64,000 nt of DNA, taken from the NCBI GenBank assembly GCA_965242485.1, contig CBDESM010000003.1, positions 2,480,001-2,544,000 of the forward strand, in the 5' to 3' direction. A program made the translations under genes and the position numbers. This document shows positions 8,826-17,195 of the stretch, one piece after another. The DNA comes from CBDESM01 sp965242485 (GTDB lineage: Bacteria; Chloroflexota; Dehalococcoidia; Bin125). The notes under the pieces were generated by a model. That model did no database searches. It worked only from the letters and a program-made list of their open reading frames with translations, and was not told the origin of the DNA. The stretch's first letter is position 1. Every line of letters begins with the position of its first letter.

Positions 8826-9644
8826 CTACAGCGGGCGCGCCGAATCGAGCATCAGCGCCCGCGCCGCGATCTCCGCCGCCAGCACCGCCGCCGTGGCCAA
8901 GTAGAGCAGACCCGTCGCCGCCATCATCGAGCGGATCCGCGCCGATTGCCAGGCCATCCAGCCGAACAGCAGCGGCAGCGCGAAGCCCACCACGATCCGC
9001 AGCCAGAAGGTCGGATCCTCGGCCAGCGGCACCGAGCGCCCGCCTTCCGGCGCACTCACCGACACGGCCATCGCGCCGCCGAACAGCGCGACCTGCACGA
9101 CGATCACGATCAGCAGCGCCGCCGTCAGCTCGACCAACGGCTGCGCCGGCAGCCGCGGCGTCACCAAGTACCAGTGCCCCAGCGCCAAGCCCACCGCCGC
9201 GAGGCCGACCGCGAGGCTGCCCGCGGCCAGGCTGAGGGCGACCAACCAGACCGGCGCCCCTTCCAGCATCACCGAGGCGAGCGCCAAGGCGGCGAGCGAG
9301 GCGGCGGTCAGCACCAGGCCGGCCAGCAGCCCTTCCCGCTCGCGGTCGAGCAGGATCAGCGCGTTATGCACGACCGAGAGGCCGGTCATCGCGCCCAGCA
9401 GCCAGACCAGCGCCGTGCGCGCTCCCGCGTCGACCGCGAATCCCTCCACCGCCTCGCCGTCCAGCCCCAGCGCGACCCAGAGCGCCAGCGCCAGCAGGAT
9501 CGGCACGAAGATCACCGTCGCCTTGATGAACCCGCGCGTCGCCTGCCCGCGCAGGTCGACGTACTGCATCACCAGCATCCCGCCCAGCGCCAGCTCCAGC
9601 AGAATCAGCAGCGTCGTATAGGGCAGCGCCCCGCTCTCGGACAC
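8826..9644 (-). CDS. multi-pass membrane protein of unknown function
   Basis: 272 residues with about seven or eight hydrophobic segments, starting with LPYTTLLILLELALGGMLVM and ending with LYLATAAVLAAEIAARALML. A longer soluble loop between about 195 and 215 contains SAPEGGRSVPLAED. I recognise no catalytic motif. The start is GTG at 9644. Strongly hydrophobic character with GC-rich codons supports a real gene. Its 3' end faces the 3' end of the BtuF-like gene. Confidence 0.7.
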   Translation of the reverse strand: MSESGALPYTTLLILLELALGGMLVMQYVDLRGQATRGFIKATVIFVPILLALALWVALGLDGEAVEGFAVDAGARTALVWLLGAMTGLSVVHNALILLDREREGLLAGLVLTAASLAALALASVMLEGAPVWLVALSLAAGSLAVGLAAVGLALGHWYLVTPRLPAQPLVELTAALLIVIVVQVALFGGAMAVSVSAPEGGRSVPLAEDPTFWLRIVVGFALPLLFGWMAWQSARIRSMMAATGLLYLATAAVLAAEIAARALMLDSARPL

Positions 9645-9695
9645 CGTTCCGCCCCAGCCGCCTTCCCGACCCGCCCCGTGCTCCGCCGATCGCCG

Positions 9696-9908
9696 CTAGT
9701 TCGACAGCTTCAGCAGCAGCACCTCGCGCCGCAGCCCCTCGTCGTTGATCTCCACCGTCGCGTGCAGCACCCGGTAGCGGTCGTTGCGCCCGCCCCGCCG
9801 GAACCGCAGCACGTCGCCCTTCGACCATGCGTAATCGGTCTCCAGCGTGTCCAGCAGCGCCATCTTGCGCTCGGAGAAGTCGTCCGACTCCCACAGTTCC
9901 GTCAGCAT
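9696..9908 (-). CDS. small conserved-looking protein
   Basis: 70 residues, mixed charged composition, ending EVLLLKLSN. ATG at 9908 follows a GAGAG Shine-Dalgarno-like sequence; the longer open frame from 9923 would bury that site. No recognised domain, no signal peptide. The C-terminal half (RYRVLHATVEINDEG) is compatible with a small beta-barrel. It lies upstream of the membrane protein gene on the same strand, with a 51-bp gap. Confidence 0.5.
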   Translation of the reverse strand: MLTELWESDDFSERKMALLDTLETDYAWSKGDVLRFRRGGRNDRYRVLHATVEINDEGLRREVLLLKLSN

Positions 9909-9986
9909 CGCTCTCTCCCGCACTCTGGGCCCGCTGGAACGCCCACTCTAGCCAAGCGTGCGACAATGGGCAGGCGGGAGCCCGAT

Positions 9987-10451
9987 ATGTCCGACAACCG
10001 CCGCTGGCTGATCAAAGCCCTCCGCGAAGCCGCCAGCGAACTCCAAGACCAAATCTCCCGCACCCTGATGGACGACGACGCCCCGCCCGAAGCCCGCGAA
10101 GCCGCCGCCGAAGCCGCCAGAGAGCTCGCCAAGCAGGAAACCATCGCCGCCCACCAAATCGCCCACCTAGTCTTCACCGAGACCGAAGACCTCCCCCTCC
10201 ACGACTACGAATGGCTAGCGGAAGGCCCAGAAGGCACTCCCTGGGACCACCTCCGCCGCTACGGAGACCTCAGAGACCAGATAGTCGCCGTCCTGTCGAT
10301 GCTCAGCGAGGAAGAGTGGGAGCGGGAGGCGCGACACCGGTTTCGGGGCGATCTCGCCGTTTTCCAAGTGGGACGGACCCTACATGAACACGATCTGCTA
10401 CAGGCCGCTGAAGACCCGGTGAGGAATCCTGCTAGACTGCGATCTACATAG
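9987..10451 (+). CDS. DinB-like helical protein
   Basis: 154 residues. The N-terminal 60 residues are helical and rich in Ala and Glu. The middle reads HDYEWLAEGPEGTPW, followed by DLRDQIVAVLSMLSEEEW and the C-terminal FQVGRTLHEHDLLQA. The spaced His residues on predicted helices and the HEHD motif resemble the DinB/YfiT four-helix family, which binds a divalent metal; members include thiol-dependent transferases. This assignment is by motif only. Confidence 0.6.
   Translation: MSDNRRWLIKALREAASELQDQISRTLMDDDAPPEAREAAAEAARELAKQETIAAHQIAHLVFTETEDLPLHDYEWLAEGPEGTPWDHLRRYGDLRDQIVAVLSMLSEEEWEREARHRFRGDLAVFQVGRTLHEHDLLQAAEDPVRNPARLRST
10433..10438 (+). promoter_or_regulatory. predicted -10 box TAGACT
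   Basis: GCTAGACTGC at 10431-10440 is identical in core to sequences upstream of nuoB and nuoI. It lies 44 nt before the ATG of the AT-rich gene at 10483, inside the end of the preceding coding region. Confidence 0.4.
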
Positions 10452-10482
10452 CCACACGGCTGAAACAACAGGGGGATCTGAG

Positions 10483-11421
10483 ATGGCCGGCAACAGTGAT
10501 TTTGATGAATTCGCACAATTGCTCGGTTATCTGCCTAGTCCAGCCGATCCACTGGACAAGGAGGTAAAGCCGCACCTCAAAGAAGACATCTGGGGTGTTG
10601 TTCAGCGATGGGTGATTGATCAAAAGTCTGAGGAAGTAGCGACACCAAAGAGTCTGACGCCAATCGGCCAGTGGATTTGCCGACAATGCCAGATTGAGCC
10701 CCGATCTCGATCTACACTTGAAAATAGAGTGTCCAACAATCCAAATTTCTTGCTCGTATTGATCCATCTTGGGAGCCAACGATTCCAGTATCTTATCGAT
10801 CGAGAGAAATATGCACTTGATCCTTGGGCAGGCTATAGGAGGGAAGCATTCGAAGAGGATTATATGAATGAGGTTGGAAAAATTAATGTCTTATTGGAAG
10901 ATGGTAGATCGGCTTGGCAGATCGCTTGGCCGGGTGGGGGCCTTGTTTTGCGTGTTCCACATGAGATCGGAGAATTGTTTAATTCAGCTCAAGGCGCAGA
11001 TGATATAGCAGCTAAACATCTAAAAGATGCATGGCAACACGCGTGGGGTTTAGAATCCAACGGTGACAATGCGTTTCAATCAGCGATACGGGCTTTGGAA
11101 GCATCTTTCGGCGCTATTGTGATTCCTGACAACATTAGTGCTAATCTCGGCAATATCGCCCAAGCCCTACAGGACAAGCCGGATAAATGGACCGCGAGGC
11201 TCGCAAATCATCGAGGAGATGCAGGCGAAGATGCTGACGAAAATGGCATCGTCGGACTAGCCAAAATCCTTGAAATGCTATGGCGATGTCGCCTAGCCCA
11301 TGGAGAATCTACGCAGTATCGTGTCAATAACATTGAGGATGCCCGCGATGCCGTCTCTCTGACTGCTGCACTGGTTGCCATGCAACACCGTGGTTTCTTG
11401 TCACACCGAGATGATCATTAA
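10483..11421 (+). CDS. HEPN-like candidate abortive-infection protein (AT-rich)
   Basis: 312 residues. The gene is visibly richer in A and T than everything around it, with many AAT, ATT and GAT codons, which suggests recent transfer. The C-terminal 110 residues contain AIRALEASFGAIVIP, NLGNIAQALQ and LEMLWRCRLAHGE. The last gives R-x4-H, the signature of HEPN ribonucleases, and the layout resembles C-terminal domains of abortive-infection proteins. The N-terminal 190 residues are not recognised. A GGGGGATCTGAG sequence upstream can serve as ribosome-binding site for the ATG at 10483. Function in defence is an inference. Confidence 0.6.
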   Translation: MAGNSDFDEFAQLLGYLPSPADPLDKEVKPHLKEDIWGVVQRWVIDQKSEEVATPKSLTPIGQWICRQCQIEPRSRSTLENRVSNNPNFLLVLIHLGSQRFQYLIDREKYALDPWAGYRREAFEEDYMNEVGKINVLLEDGRSAWQIAWPGGGLVLRVPHEIGELFNSAQGADDIAAKHLKDAWQHAWGLESNGDNAFQSAIRALEASFGAIVIPDNISANLGNIAQALQDKPDKWTARLANHRGDAGEDADENGIVGLAKILEMLWRCRLAHGESTQYRVNNIEDARDAVSLTAALVAMQHRGFLSHRDDH

Positions 11422-11429
11422 CTGCTCGC

Positions 11430-12281
11430 TTAATCGAGTGCTTTGGCAATTGCGTGTGCAGCCCGTGCGAAGTTCATCGTGTACAGATGCACCCCCGGCG
11501 CTCCCGCGTCGCTCACGGCCTCAACGATCCCCTCCGCAGCTCCCACCCCCACCTCCCGTCGCGCCCCAGCATCCTCGCCTGCCCGCTCCAGCCCCTCGAC
11601 GATCTCCCGCGGCACCTCCACGCCGTTCATCTTGGACATCCGCAGGACGCTGGCCAAGTTGGTCGGGGGGAGGATGCCGGGGATTACCGGCGTCTCTACG
11701 CCCTTGGCGCGGAGATTCCTGACGAATCTCGCGTAGTGGTCGGGGACGAAGAAGAACTGGGTGATGGCGAAATCGGCGGCGGCGATTTTTCTGGCTTGGT
11801 GTTCGAGGTCGGCTTCTGGGGACTTTGCCAGCGGGTGGCCTTCGGGGTGGGCGGCTACGCCGATGTCGAAATCGGCTCGTTGGCGGATGAATTCGGCTAG
11901 TTCTACGGCGGTGCGGAAGTCGGTGCTGGGGGCTTCGGTCGAGCCGGCGGGGAGGTCGCCGCGCAGGGCGAGGATGTTTTCCACGCCGTCGTCGGCGTAC
12001 TGGTCGATGATCTTGGCGACTTCGTCGCGGGTGTGGCTGACGCAGGTGAGGTGCGGCATTGCGGTGATGCCGTATTCCTCGCGGATGTGGGCGACCCATT
12101 CGCGGGTGGGGCCGCGGCTGGAGCCGCCGGCGCCGTAGGTGACCGACATGAAGTCGGGTTCGAGCTTGGCCAGCTCAGCGATGGTGCGGCGCAGGCGTTT
12201 CGCGCCGGCCTCGTCCTTGGGGGCGTAGAACTCGAACGAGAGCGTGCGCCCCCGCGCGAGGAGGTCGCTAATCCGGGCCAT
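11430..12281 (-). CDS. metF: methylenetetrahydrofolate reductase
   Basis: 283 residues. It reduces 5,10-methylene-THF to 5-methyl-THF using FAD, feeding methionine synthesis. Landmarks are SFEFYAPKDEAGAKRL at the N-terminus, DFMSVTYGAGGSSRGPT, PHLTCVSHTRDEV, NILALRGDLP, GVAAHPEGHP, FAITQFFF and PVIPGILPP. The length matches bacterial MetF. It is convergent with the AT-rich gene at 10483, leaving only 8 bp between stops. No other methionine-cycle gene is in the window. Confidence 0.93.
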   Translation of the reverse strand: MARISDLLARGRTLSFEFYAPKDEAGAKRLRRTIAELAKLEPDFMSVTYGAGGSSRGPTREWVAHIREEYGITAMPHLTCVSHTRDEVAKIIDQYADDGVENILALRGDLPAGSTEAPSTDFRTAVELAEFIRQRADFDIGVAAHPEGHPLAKSPEADLEHQARKIAAADFAITQFFFVPDHYARFVRNLRAKGVETPVIPGILPPTNLASVLRMSKMNGVEVPREIVEGLERAGEDAGARREVGVGAAEGIVEAVSDAGAPGVHLYTMNFARAAHAIAKALD

Positions 12282-12362
12282 CGGGCCTGGTCCGCGCGGG
12301 GGTGCTGCGCGGCGGCCGCACCGATCGGCGCGGGCGCCGCGCCTTGCGGGCCGGGAGGCGGG

Positions 12363-12746
12363 CTAGACGCAGGAGCGGGCTTGCTCAGCGCCGCCCTGGT
12401 CCGCCGTGTCGAACGAGGAGCCGCAGGCGCAGCTGTGGCTCGCGTTCGGGTTCGAGATGCTGAAGCCCTGCTTCATCACGTCGTCGATGTAGTCCACCCG
12501 CGAGCCCGAGATCAGCGGCGCGCTCTCCTGGTCGACGAGGAAGCGGACGCCGTTCTTCTCGATCACCTCGTCGCCGTCCTCGGCGTCGGCGGCCAGCGCC
12601 ATCCCGTACTGGTAGCCGGAGCAGCCGCCGCCGACCACGAACACGCGCAGCGCGCCGTCGGCGAAGCCCTTGTCGGCGAGCAGCACCTTCGCCTTGTCCG
12701 CCGCCAAGTCGGTCACCTCGAGCATCTCGGTCAGCTGGAAGACCAT
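12363..12746 (-). CDS. A-type Fe-S cluster carrier (IscA/ErpA family)
   Basis: 127 residues. It delivers or assembles Fe-S clusters. The three ligand cysteines are visible: GGGCSGYQYGM near residue 47 and CACGSSF near residue 112. LTEMLEVTDLAADKAKVLL is the usual N-terminus. The ATG at 12746 was chosen; an upstream extension is basic and low-complexity. The C-terminus (DTADQGGAEQARSCV) is longer than in E. coli IscA and carries an extra Cys. It is divergent from the cysteine desulfurase, with a 64-bp shared promoter region. Confidence 0.92.
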   Translation of the reverse strand: MVFQLTEMLEVTDLAADKAKVLLADKGFADGALRVFVVGGGCSGYQYGMALAADAEDGDEVIEKNGVRFLVDQESAPLISGSRVDYIDDVMKQGFSISNPNASHSCACGSSFDTADQGGAEQARSCV

Positions 12747-12810
12747 CGGTTCGCCCCTTCGCTGGCGCGCATTCCGCGCGTGCCGCAAGCATAGCAGTAC
12801 CATTCGCGCT

Positions 12811-13974
12811 ATGGAACGCCACTACTTCGACCACGCCGCCACCACCCCGCTCGACCCGCGCGTCTTCGACGCGATGGCCCCCGTCCTGCGCGACGGCTGG
12901 GGCAACCCCGGCGGCATCCACCAAGAGGCCCAGCGCGCCCGCGCCCTGCTCGACGACGCCCGCGAGCGCATCGCCGACGTGCTCGAATGCCAGCCGCGCG
13001 AGATCATCCTCACCTCCGGCGGCACTGAAGCCGACAACCTCGCCATCCGCGGCGCCGCCAAGGCCCGCGAGCATGCCGGCCGCCACATCATCACCTGCGC
13101 CATCGAGCACCACGCCGTCCTCCATCCCTTCGAGCAGCTCGAACGCGAGGGCTGGGAGACCACCATCCTCCCCGTCGACCGCGAAGGCTTCGTCGACCCC
13201 GCGCAAGTCCAGGACGCCGTCCGCGACGACACGGCGCTGGTCAGCGTGATGGCCGCCAACAACGAGATCGGCACGCTCGAACCGGTCGCCGAGATCGCCC
13301 GCGCCGTCAAGGAGCGCAACCCCAAGACCATCGTCCACACCGACGCCGTCCAAGCCGCCGGCGCGATCGACGTCCGCCCCGACATCCTCGGCGTCGACCT
13401 GCTCTCGCTCACCGCCCACAAGATCTACGGCCCCAAGGGCGCCGGCCTGCTCTACCAGCGCCGCCGCACCCCGCTCGACCCGCAGATCCTCGGCGGCGGC
13501 CAGGAGGAAGACCGCCGCGCCGGCACCGAATCCGTCGCCCAGGCCGTCGGCCTCGCCACCGCCCTCCAGCTCGCCGAAGCCGAGCGCCAAGCCCGCAGCC
13601 GGCACGCCGCCGGCCTCCGCGACCAGCTCTGGCGCGAACTCCGCGAACGCATCCACCCGATCCAGCTCAACGGCCCCGCCGACTGGTCCAAGCGCCTCCC
13701 CAACAACCTCCACCTCTGCTTCCCCGGCATAGAAGGCGAAAGCATCCTCCTCTCCCTAGACCTAGAAGGCATAGCCGCCTCCAGCGGCAGCGCCTGCACC
13801 ACCGGCAGCACCGACCCCTCCCACGTCCTCTCAGCCCTAGGCATAGACCCCGACACAGCCCACAGCGCCCTCAGACTCACCCTCGGCCAAAGCACGACGG
13901 CGGAATCAGTAGAGCGCGTCGGGACAGCCCTGCCCCAGATCACCCAACGCTTGGCCGCCCTCAGCCCGGTCTAG
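12811..13974 (+). CDS. cysteine desulfurase (NifS/IscS family)
   Basis: 387 residues, PLP-dependent. It removes sulfur from cysteine for Fe-S cluster and thio-cofactor assembly. Visible: YFDHAATTPLDP at the N-terminus, TSGGTEADNLAI, the His-rich IEHHAVL, HTDAVQAAG, the PLP lysine in LTAHKIYGPKG and the catalytic Cys in SSGSACTTGS. The short loop around that cysteine fits group I (NifS/IscS). It is paired head-to-head with the A-type carrier. A TACCAT sequence 7 nt before ATG may be the -10 box. Confidence 0.93.
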   Translation: MERHYFDHAATTPLDPRVFDAMAPVLRDGWGNPGGIHQEAQRARALLDDARERIADVLECQPREIILTSGGTEADNLAIRGAAKAREHAGRHIITCAIEHHAVLHPFEQLEREGWETTILPVDREGFVDPAQVQDAVRDDTALVSVMAANNEIGTLEPVAEIARAVKERNPKTIVHTDAVQAAGAIDVRPDILGVDLLSLTAHKIYGPKGAGLLYQRRRTPLDPQILGGGQEEDRRAGTESVAQAVGLATALQLAEAERQARSRHAAGLRDQLWRELRERIHPIQLNGPADWSKRLPNNLHLCFPGIEGESILLSLDLEGIAASSGSACTTGSTDPSHVLSALGIDPDTAHSALRLTLGQSTTAESVERVGTALPQITQRLAALSPV

Positions 13975-13977
13975 AGT
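13972..13977 (+). promoter_or_regulatory. predicted -10 box TAGAGT, leaderless start
   Basis: TAGAGT overlaps the stop codon of the cysteine desulfurase and lies exactly 6 nt before the ATG at 13984, the same layout as at 7907, 40156 and 60217. Confidence 0.4.
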
Positions 13978-13983
13978 CGAACG

Positions 13984-14613
13984 ATGGTCAGCACGCCGAC
14001 CAAGCCCGCGCTCTTCGCAGCCGATCAAGCGCCGGTCTGCCAGCCCCTGCGCCTGCCGGAACAATGGCAGCTGACCGACGACCAGTTCCTGCGCCTCTGC
14101 TCGCTCAACGACGGCTGGCTCTTCGAAACCGATGCCCAGGGAAGACTGCTGATTATGACCGGAGCGGCACCGCCCAGCGGCCGTCGCGGCGCGCGCGTCA
14201 CGGCCCAATTCGTCCCGTGGTCGGACGAATTCACCGACGGCGACGTATTCGACGGCACCTCCATCTTCGGCCTCCCCGACGGCAGCCGCCGGATGCCCGA
14301 TATGGCCTGGGTCAGCGGCGAACGCCTCGCCCAGCTGCCGACCGAAGACCCGCAGGAAGTCTGGCACTTAGTCCCCGATTTCGTGCTCGAGATCGTCTCC
14401 TTCACCGACGAGCTCGAAGACCAGCAAGCCAAGATGCGCGATGTCTGGATCCCCAACGGCGTCCGCCTGGCCTGGCTGATCGACCCCTACGGCGAAACCC
14501 TCTACATCTACCGCCCCCACGCCGACGTGGAAATCCAACACCGCCCCGCCCAAATCAGCGACCCCGAAGTCCTCCCCCACCTAACCGTAGACCTCACCCG
14601 CATCTGGGCGTGA
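13984..14613 (+). CDS. Uma2-family (PD-(D/E)xK-like) protein
   Basis: 209 residues, divergent from the tandem copies near 5-7 kb. It has MTGAAPPSGRRGARVTAQF, RRMPDMAWVSGERL, then VPDFVLEIVSFTDEL (PD and E), QQAKMRDVWIPNGVRLAWLIDP (Lys) and YIYRPHADVE. All the residues usually conserved in Uma2 are present. It begins 9 bp after the cysteine desulfurase, but the two need not be functionally linked. Confidence 0.85.
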   Translation: MVSTPTKPALFAADQAPVCQPLRLPEQWQLTDDQFLRLCSLNDGWLFETDAQGRLLIMTGAAPPSGRRGARVTAQFVPWSDEFTDGDVFDGTSIFGLPDGSRRMPDMAWVSGERLAQLPTEDPQEVWHLVPDFVLEIVSFTDELEDQQAKMRDVWIPNGVRLAWLIDPYGETLYIYRPHADVEIQHRPAQISDPEVLPHLTVDLTRIWA

Positions 14614-14625
14614 CGGGCATCGCTC

Positions 14626-15189
14626 TTAGCTGCGTCGAGTCCAGTGTAGTTCGCGGATTCTCCGTGAACCGGGGCCACCGCTAAAGATGGCGACTCCGAG
14701 TTCTCCCCTCAGGTCGGTGAACACCACGCACTCAACCTCAGCTGTCAACTCGGCTTCCAAAACTGACGACGAGTCTTCAACTGGCTCCGGGTGGACTCTG
14801 ACTGCTTCAGCCATCCATTCGAGTGTCGGATGTACTTCATTCACGACCTGCCTCACGAGCCGGGGATCGACATCGTGCCAACGGTGCACCAGCAGATCGC
14901 GCATTCGAATGAGTCGTCGCCAATCAGGGATCTCGCGCCCTGTGCCGGCGATCAAGGGTTCAAGGGCCGGCAGCAGCGCTCGATCAGTCTGGTCATCCAA
15001 GTCCTTCAACGCTTGAAGCGAGTTCGCGAGACGCGCCCAGAGCAGCGCCTCGATGTCGTCCTCCGTGGCTCGCGTCTCCCCGCGACCGATCCGGCCGCGC
15101 GTTGCGGCGACGCGCCCGGTCGCAGTACCGAGATGTTGCCACGCGCGCGCCACGCGTCCGATCCGGCGCAAGGCCGCGTCTTCGTCCAT
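14626..15189 (-). CDS. HepT-like HEPN protein (candidate toxin)
   Basis: 187 residues. The central helical part holds LIRMRDLLVHRWHDVDP. The RDLLVH piece is the R-x4-H active-site motif of HEPN ribonucleases, and the following VDPRLVRQVVNEVHP resembles HepT/DUF86 proteins. The last 60 residues form an unrelated tail with LTAEVECVVFTDLRGE. HepT toxins usually pair with a MntA nucleotidyltransferase. None is visible, but a 115-residue gene lies 27 bp upstream on the same strand and may be the partner. Confidence 0.6.
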   Translation of the reverse strand: MDEDAALRRIGRVARAWQHLGTATGRVAATRGRIGRGETRATEDDIEALLWARLANSLQALKDLDDQTDRALLPALEPLIAGTGREIPDWRRLIRMRDLLVHRWHDVDPRLVRQVVNEVHPTLEWMAEAVRVHPEPVEDSSSVLEAELTAEVECVVFTDLRGELGVAIFSGGPGSRRIRELHWTRRS

Positions 15190-15216
15190 TTCAAACGACC
15201 GGGGCTGCGGGGGCGC

Positions 15217-15564
15217 CTACTTCGTCGCTTGCGACGGCAACCGTTCCTCGAAAGCGTCCATCTCTTCCGCCAATCGGCGCTCGAACAGCGCCTTCGCCTC
15301 CAGCGCGATCTCCCTCATTCGGAAGGACGTCACCGACTTCGGACGCGCCGCGACAAAGATGCCGAACATCCCCAGCTCGCCCATCTCCACAACCGCTTCC
15401 GTGTCCTCTGGCGCGCCATCGGCCCGGTACGCGCCAAGAATCGCGTCCGCCACCATGCACTCGAACTCCGCTGGGCGCCCTTCGCCGCTCAGAGCCGAGT
15501 CATTAAGCGGCTCGGAACTGCCGCCCCAGCCAATGGCACCCTGCACGCCCGCAGTCGTCGTCAT
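15217..15564 (-). CDS. small protein upstream of HEPN gene, possible antitoxin
   Basis: 115 residues, not recognised. The first half (EFECMVADAILGAYRADG, VVEMGELGMFGIF) could be a small alpha/beta domain. The C-terminal 40 residues form a charged helix (SFRMREIALEAKALFERRLAEE). Position 27 bp upstream of a HEPN gene in the same direction is typical of an antitoxin, but there is no sequence evidence of nucleotidyltransferase (GSxxxG...D) motifs. Confidence 0.5.
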   Translation of the reverse strand: MTTTAGVQGAIGWGGSSEPLNDSALSGEGRPAEFECMVADAILGAYRADGAPEDTEAVVEMGELGMFGIFVAARPKSVTSFRMREIALEAKALFERRLAEEMDAFEERLPSQATK

Positions 15565-15592
15565 AGCGCGCCTCCTCGCTCTTCACACCAGC

Positions 15593-16201
15593 CTAGCGAA
15601 TCGCCGGCTCTCCTGCGGCTGAGACCTCCCTGTGAAACCGCGTCACGTCATGCCAGTAGCAGCCTACGCAGGAGCCTCGGTAGGTGCCGTTGCCTTTGAA
15701 CTGGGCTATTGCGAAACCAAGGACTGTGGCATCGAACCGTTGCCCGGTTTCACGGCATTCTCGGCAAGCTTGTCGTTTGGCATTGTTCGCTGCCTTTGAT
15801 AGTGGTTGGAAATCATCAATCGTCACTTGGGCAGGATCGGTCAGACGAGGATCGTCGCGACGGCCATCCTTGTGATCGCACTCCGGCCCCGAGGTGTTGA
15901 GGACGGCGCAGCGCTGAGCGGTGATCGCTGCCTTGATGTCCGCGGGGATCGGCTTGAGGATCGGCTGCTTCTTCCGCCCATGGAGCTGGACGGCAATGAT
16001 TTTGCCTTTCGGCTTGATCCGCTGGACGTTGAACTCGCGTGCCAGAGACCCGTCGTCGCGGCACCAGCTCCCGCCATTGCCAAGCCGCAGCCGCTCGTAG
16101 TCGCCGACGAACTCCTCAATCGACACGCGACGGCTGAAGCCGTCGGCGTCCGGCTTAGCCAACTCGATGAAGAGGGCTGCGAGTGAACCCGGCTTAAACA
16201 C
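15593..16201 (-). CDS. HNH restriction endonuclease of a type II RM system
   Basis: 202 residues. The nuclease core is the beta-beta-alpha-metal HNH motif: RCAVLNTSGPECDHKDGRRDD, then FQPLSKAANNAKRQACRECR, in which the DH pair and downstream Asn/His-type positions are visible. Further Cys pairs (CRECRETG, GSCVGCYWHD) may bind zinc. The GTG start at 16201 overlaps the stop of the methyltransferase gene by 8 bp, so expression is coupled. The partner methyltransferase and this overlap identify it as the restriction subunit. The recognition sequence cannot be told from sequence alone. Confidence 0.82.
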   Translation of the reverse strand: MFKPGSLAALFIELAKPDADGFSRRVSIEEFVGDYERLRLGNGGSWCRDDGSLAREFNVQRIKPKGKIIAVQLHGRKKQPILKPIPADIKAAITAQRCAVLNTSGPECDHKDGRRDDPRLTDPAQVTIDDFQPLSKAANNAKRQACRECRETGQRFDATVLGFAIAQFKGNGTYRGSCVGCYWHDVTRFHREVSAAGEPAIR

Positions 16202-16967
16202 CAGCGACCCGCTTCCTCGTCTCCGCGACGTAGTGGGGGTCTAGGTCGCAGCCGCGGAAGAGGCGGCCCTCGTTTAGGGCAGCGACGGCCGTCGTGCCTC
16301 CGCCTACGAATGGGTCGATCACGAGGTCGCCGGGGTTCGAGTGCCGGCGAATCAGGGCGGCGAAAAGCGCATCGGACTTCTGGGTGGGATGGACGCGGTT
16401 GCCGTTGTGGCGCGGGATCGGGTAGGCATAGGTCTGGACTTCGTCAGGATTTTCGGGATAGACCCCGTTGTGGTAGACGCCATGGAAGGTCGGCTTGCCG
16501 ACCTTCACTCCGACGATGGCCATCTCGCGGCTGTTCGAGAGATAAGTCCGCCTCGAGTTGAGCGGTACTGGATTCGTCTTCTCCCAGAAGATCAGCCGCA
16601 GCATTTTGAAGCCCGCCGCATCCATCGCGTCGCGCAGCGGCGTCAGCTTCCAGATGTCGTACCAGATGATCGCCGTCCCGCCCTTGCGGAGGACGCGATA
16701 GAGGCCGCAGGCGAGCTCGTCGAGGTCGATCTGTTCGTGATCCCACTGGCCGAAATCCATGGAGACGGCGAAGCGCTCAACGCCGCTCTTGACGTTCGTG
16801 AACCCGGTCTTCCGCGAGATCGTGTACGGCGGGTCGGTGAGCGCTAAGTCGACAGAGCCAGCGGGGAGATTGGCGAGGAATTGGGCGAAGTCATTGCGCT
16901 CGATCAGCTCGTCGGGCTGGCCGGGATCGCTGCGTGGGAAGATCGGGGGGGGGGGGGGGGGCAGCAT
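16194..16967 (-). CDS. DNA adenine/cytosine-N4 methyltransferase with C17 tract in first codons (phase-variable candidate)
   Basis: 257 residues, beta-class amino-methyltransferase: catalytic motif IV DPPYTI near residue 46 precedes the SAM-binding motif IDPFVGGGTT near residue 220. WYDIWKLTPL, FWEKTNPVPLN and VHPTQKSDALF are typical family landmarks. DPPY favours N6-adenine. The ATG at 16967 is followed by CTG and then 17 consecutive C, read as six Pro. Adding or removing one C would shift frame before any catalytic motif and switch off both this gene and its overlapping HNH nuclease. A TTG at 17003 is the only other in-frame start upstream. Confidence 0.85.
   Translation of the reverse strand: MLPPPPPPIFPRSDPGQPDELIERNDFAQFLANLPAGSVDLALTDPPYTISRKTGFTNVKSGVERFAVSMDFGQWDHEQIDLDELACGLYRVLRKGGTAIIWYDIWKLTPLRDAMDAAGFKMLRLIFWEKTNPVPLNSRRTYLSNSREMAIVGVKVGKPTFHGVYHNGVYPENPDEVQTYAYPIPRHNGNRVHPTQKSDALFAALIRRHSNPGDLVIDPFVGGGTTAVAALNEGRLFRGCDLDPHYVAETRKRVAGV
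16945..16961. repeat. 17-base G/C homopolymer inside methyltransferase start
   Basis: G17 on the plus strand, C17 in the coding strand, beginning 6 bases after the ATG. It is in frame in this assembly. Its length is in the range used for slipped-strand phase variation in other bacteria. Confidence 0.9.
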
Positions 16968-17195
16968 AAATGTGCTACTTTGCCTGCGGTTGAGCGACGG
17001 CAACGCTCGTGTTGATCATGGCAGACACTGTCACCCGAATCGCTGCCTCAGGGCACCTCGGCCGGTAGCTCATGCCAGCCTCAGTTCCGGCGCAGGTTGG
17101 AGACTGCGCCAGACATGCACGTTTGTGCGATTTTCTATCTCATGGCGGAGTGTCGCATGGAAAAAGCATGATTGCAAGCGGCTGTACACAAGCGG

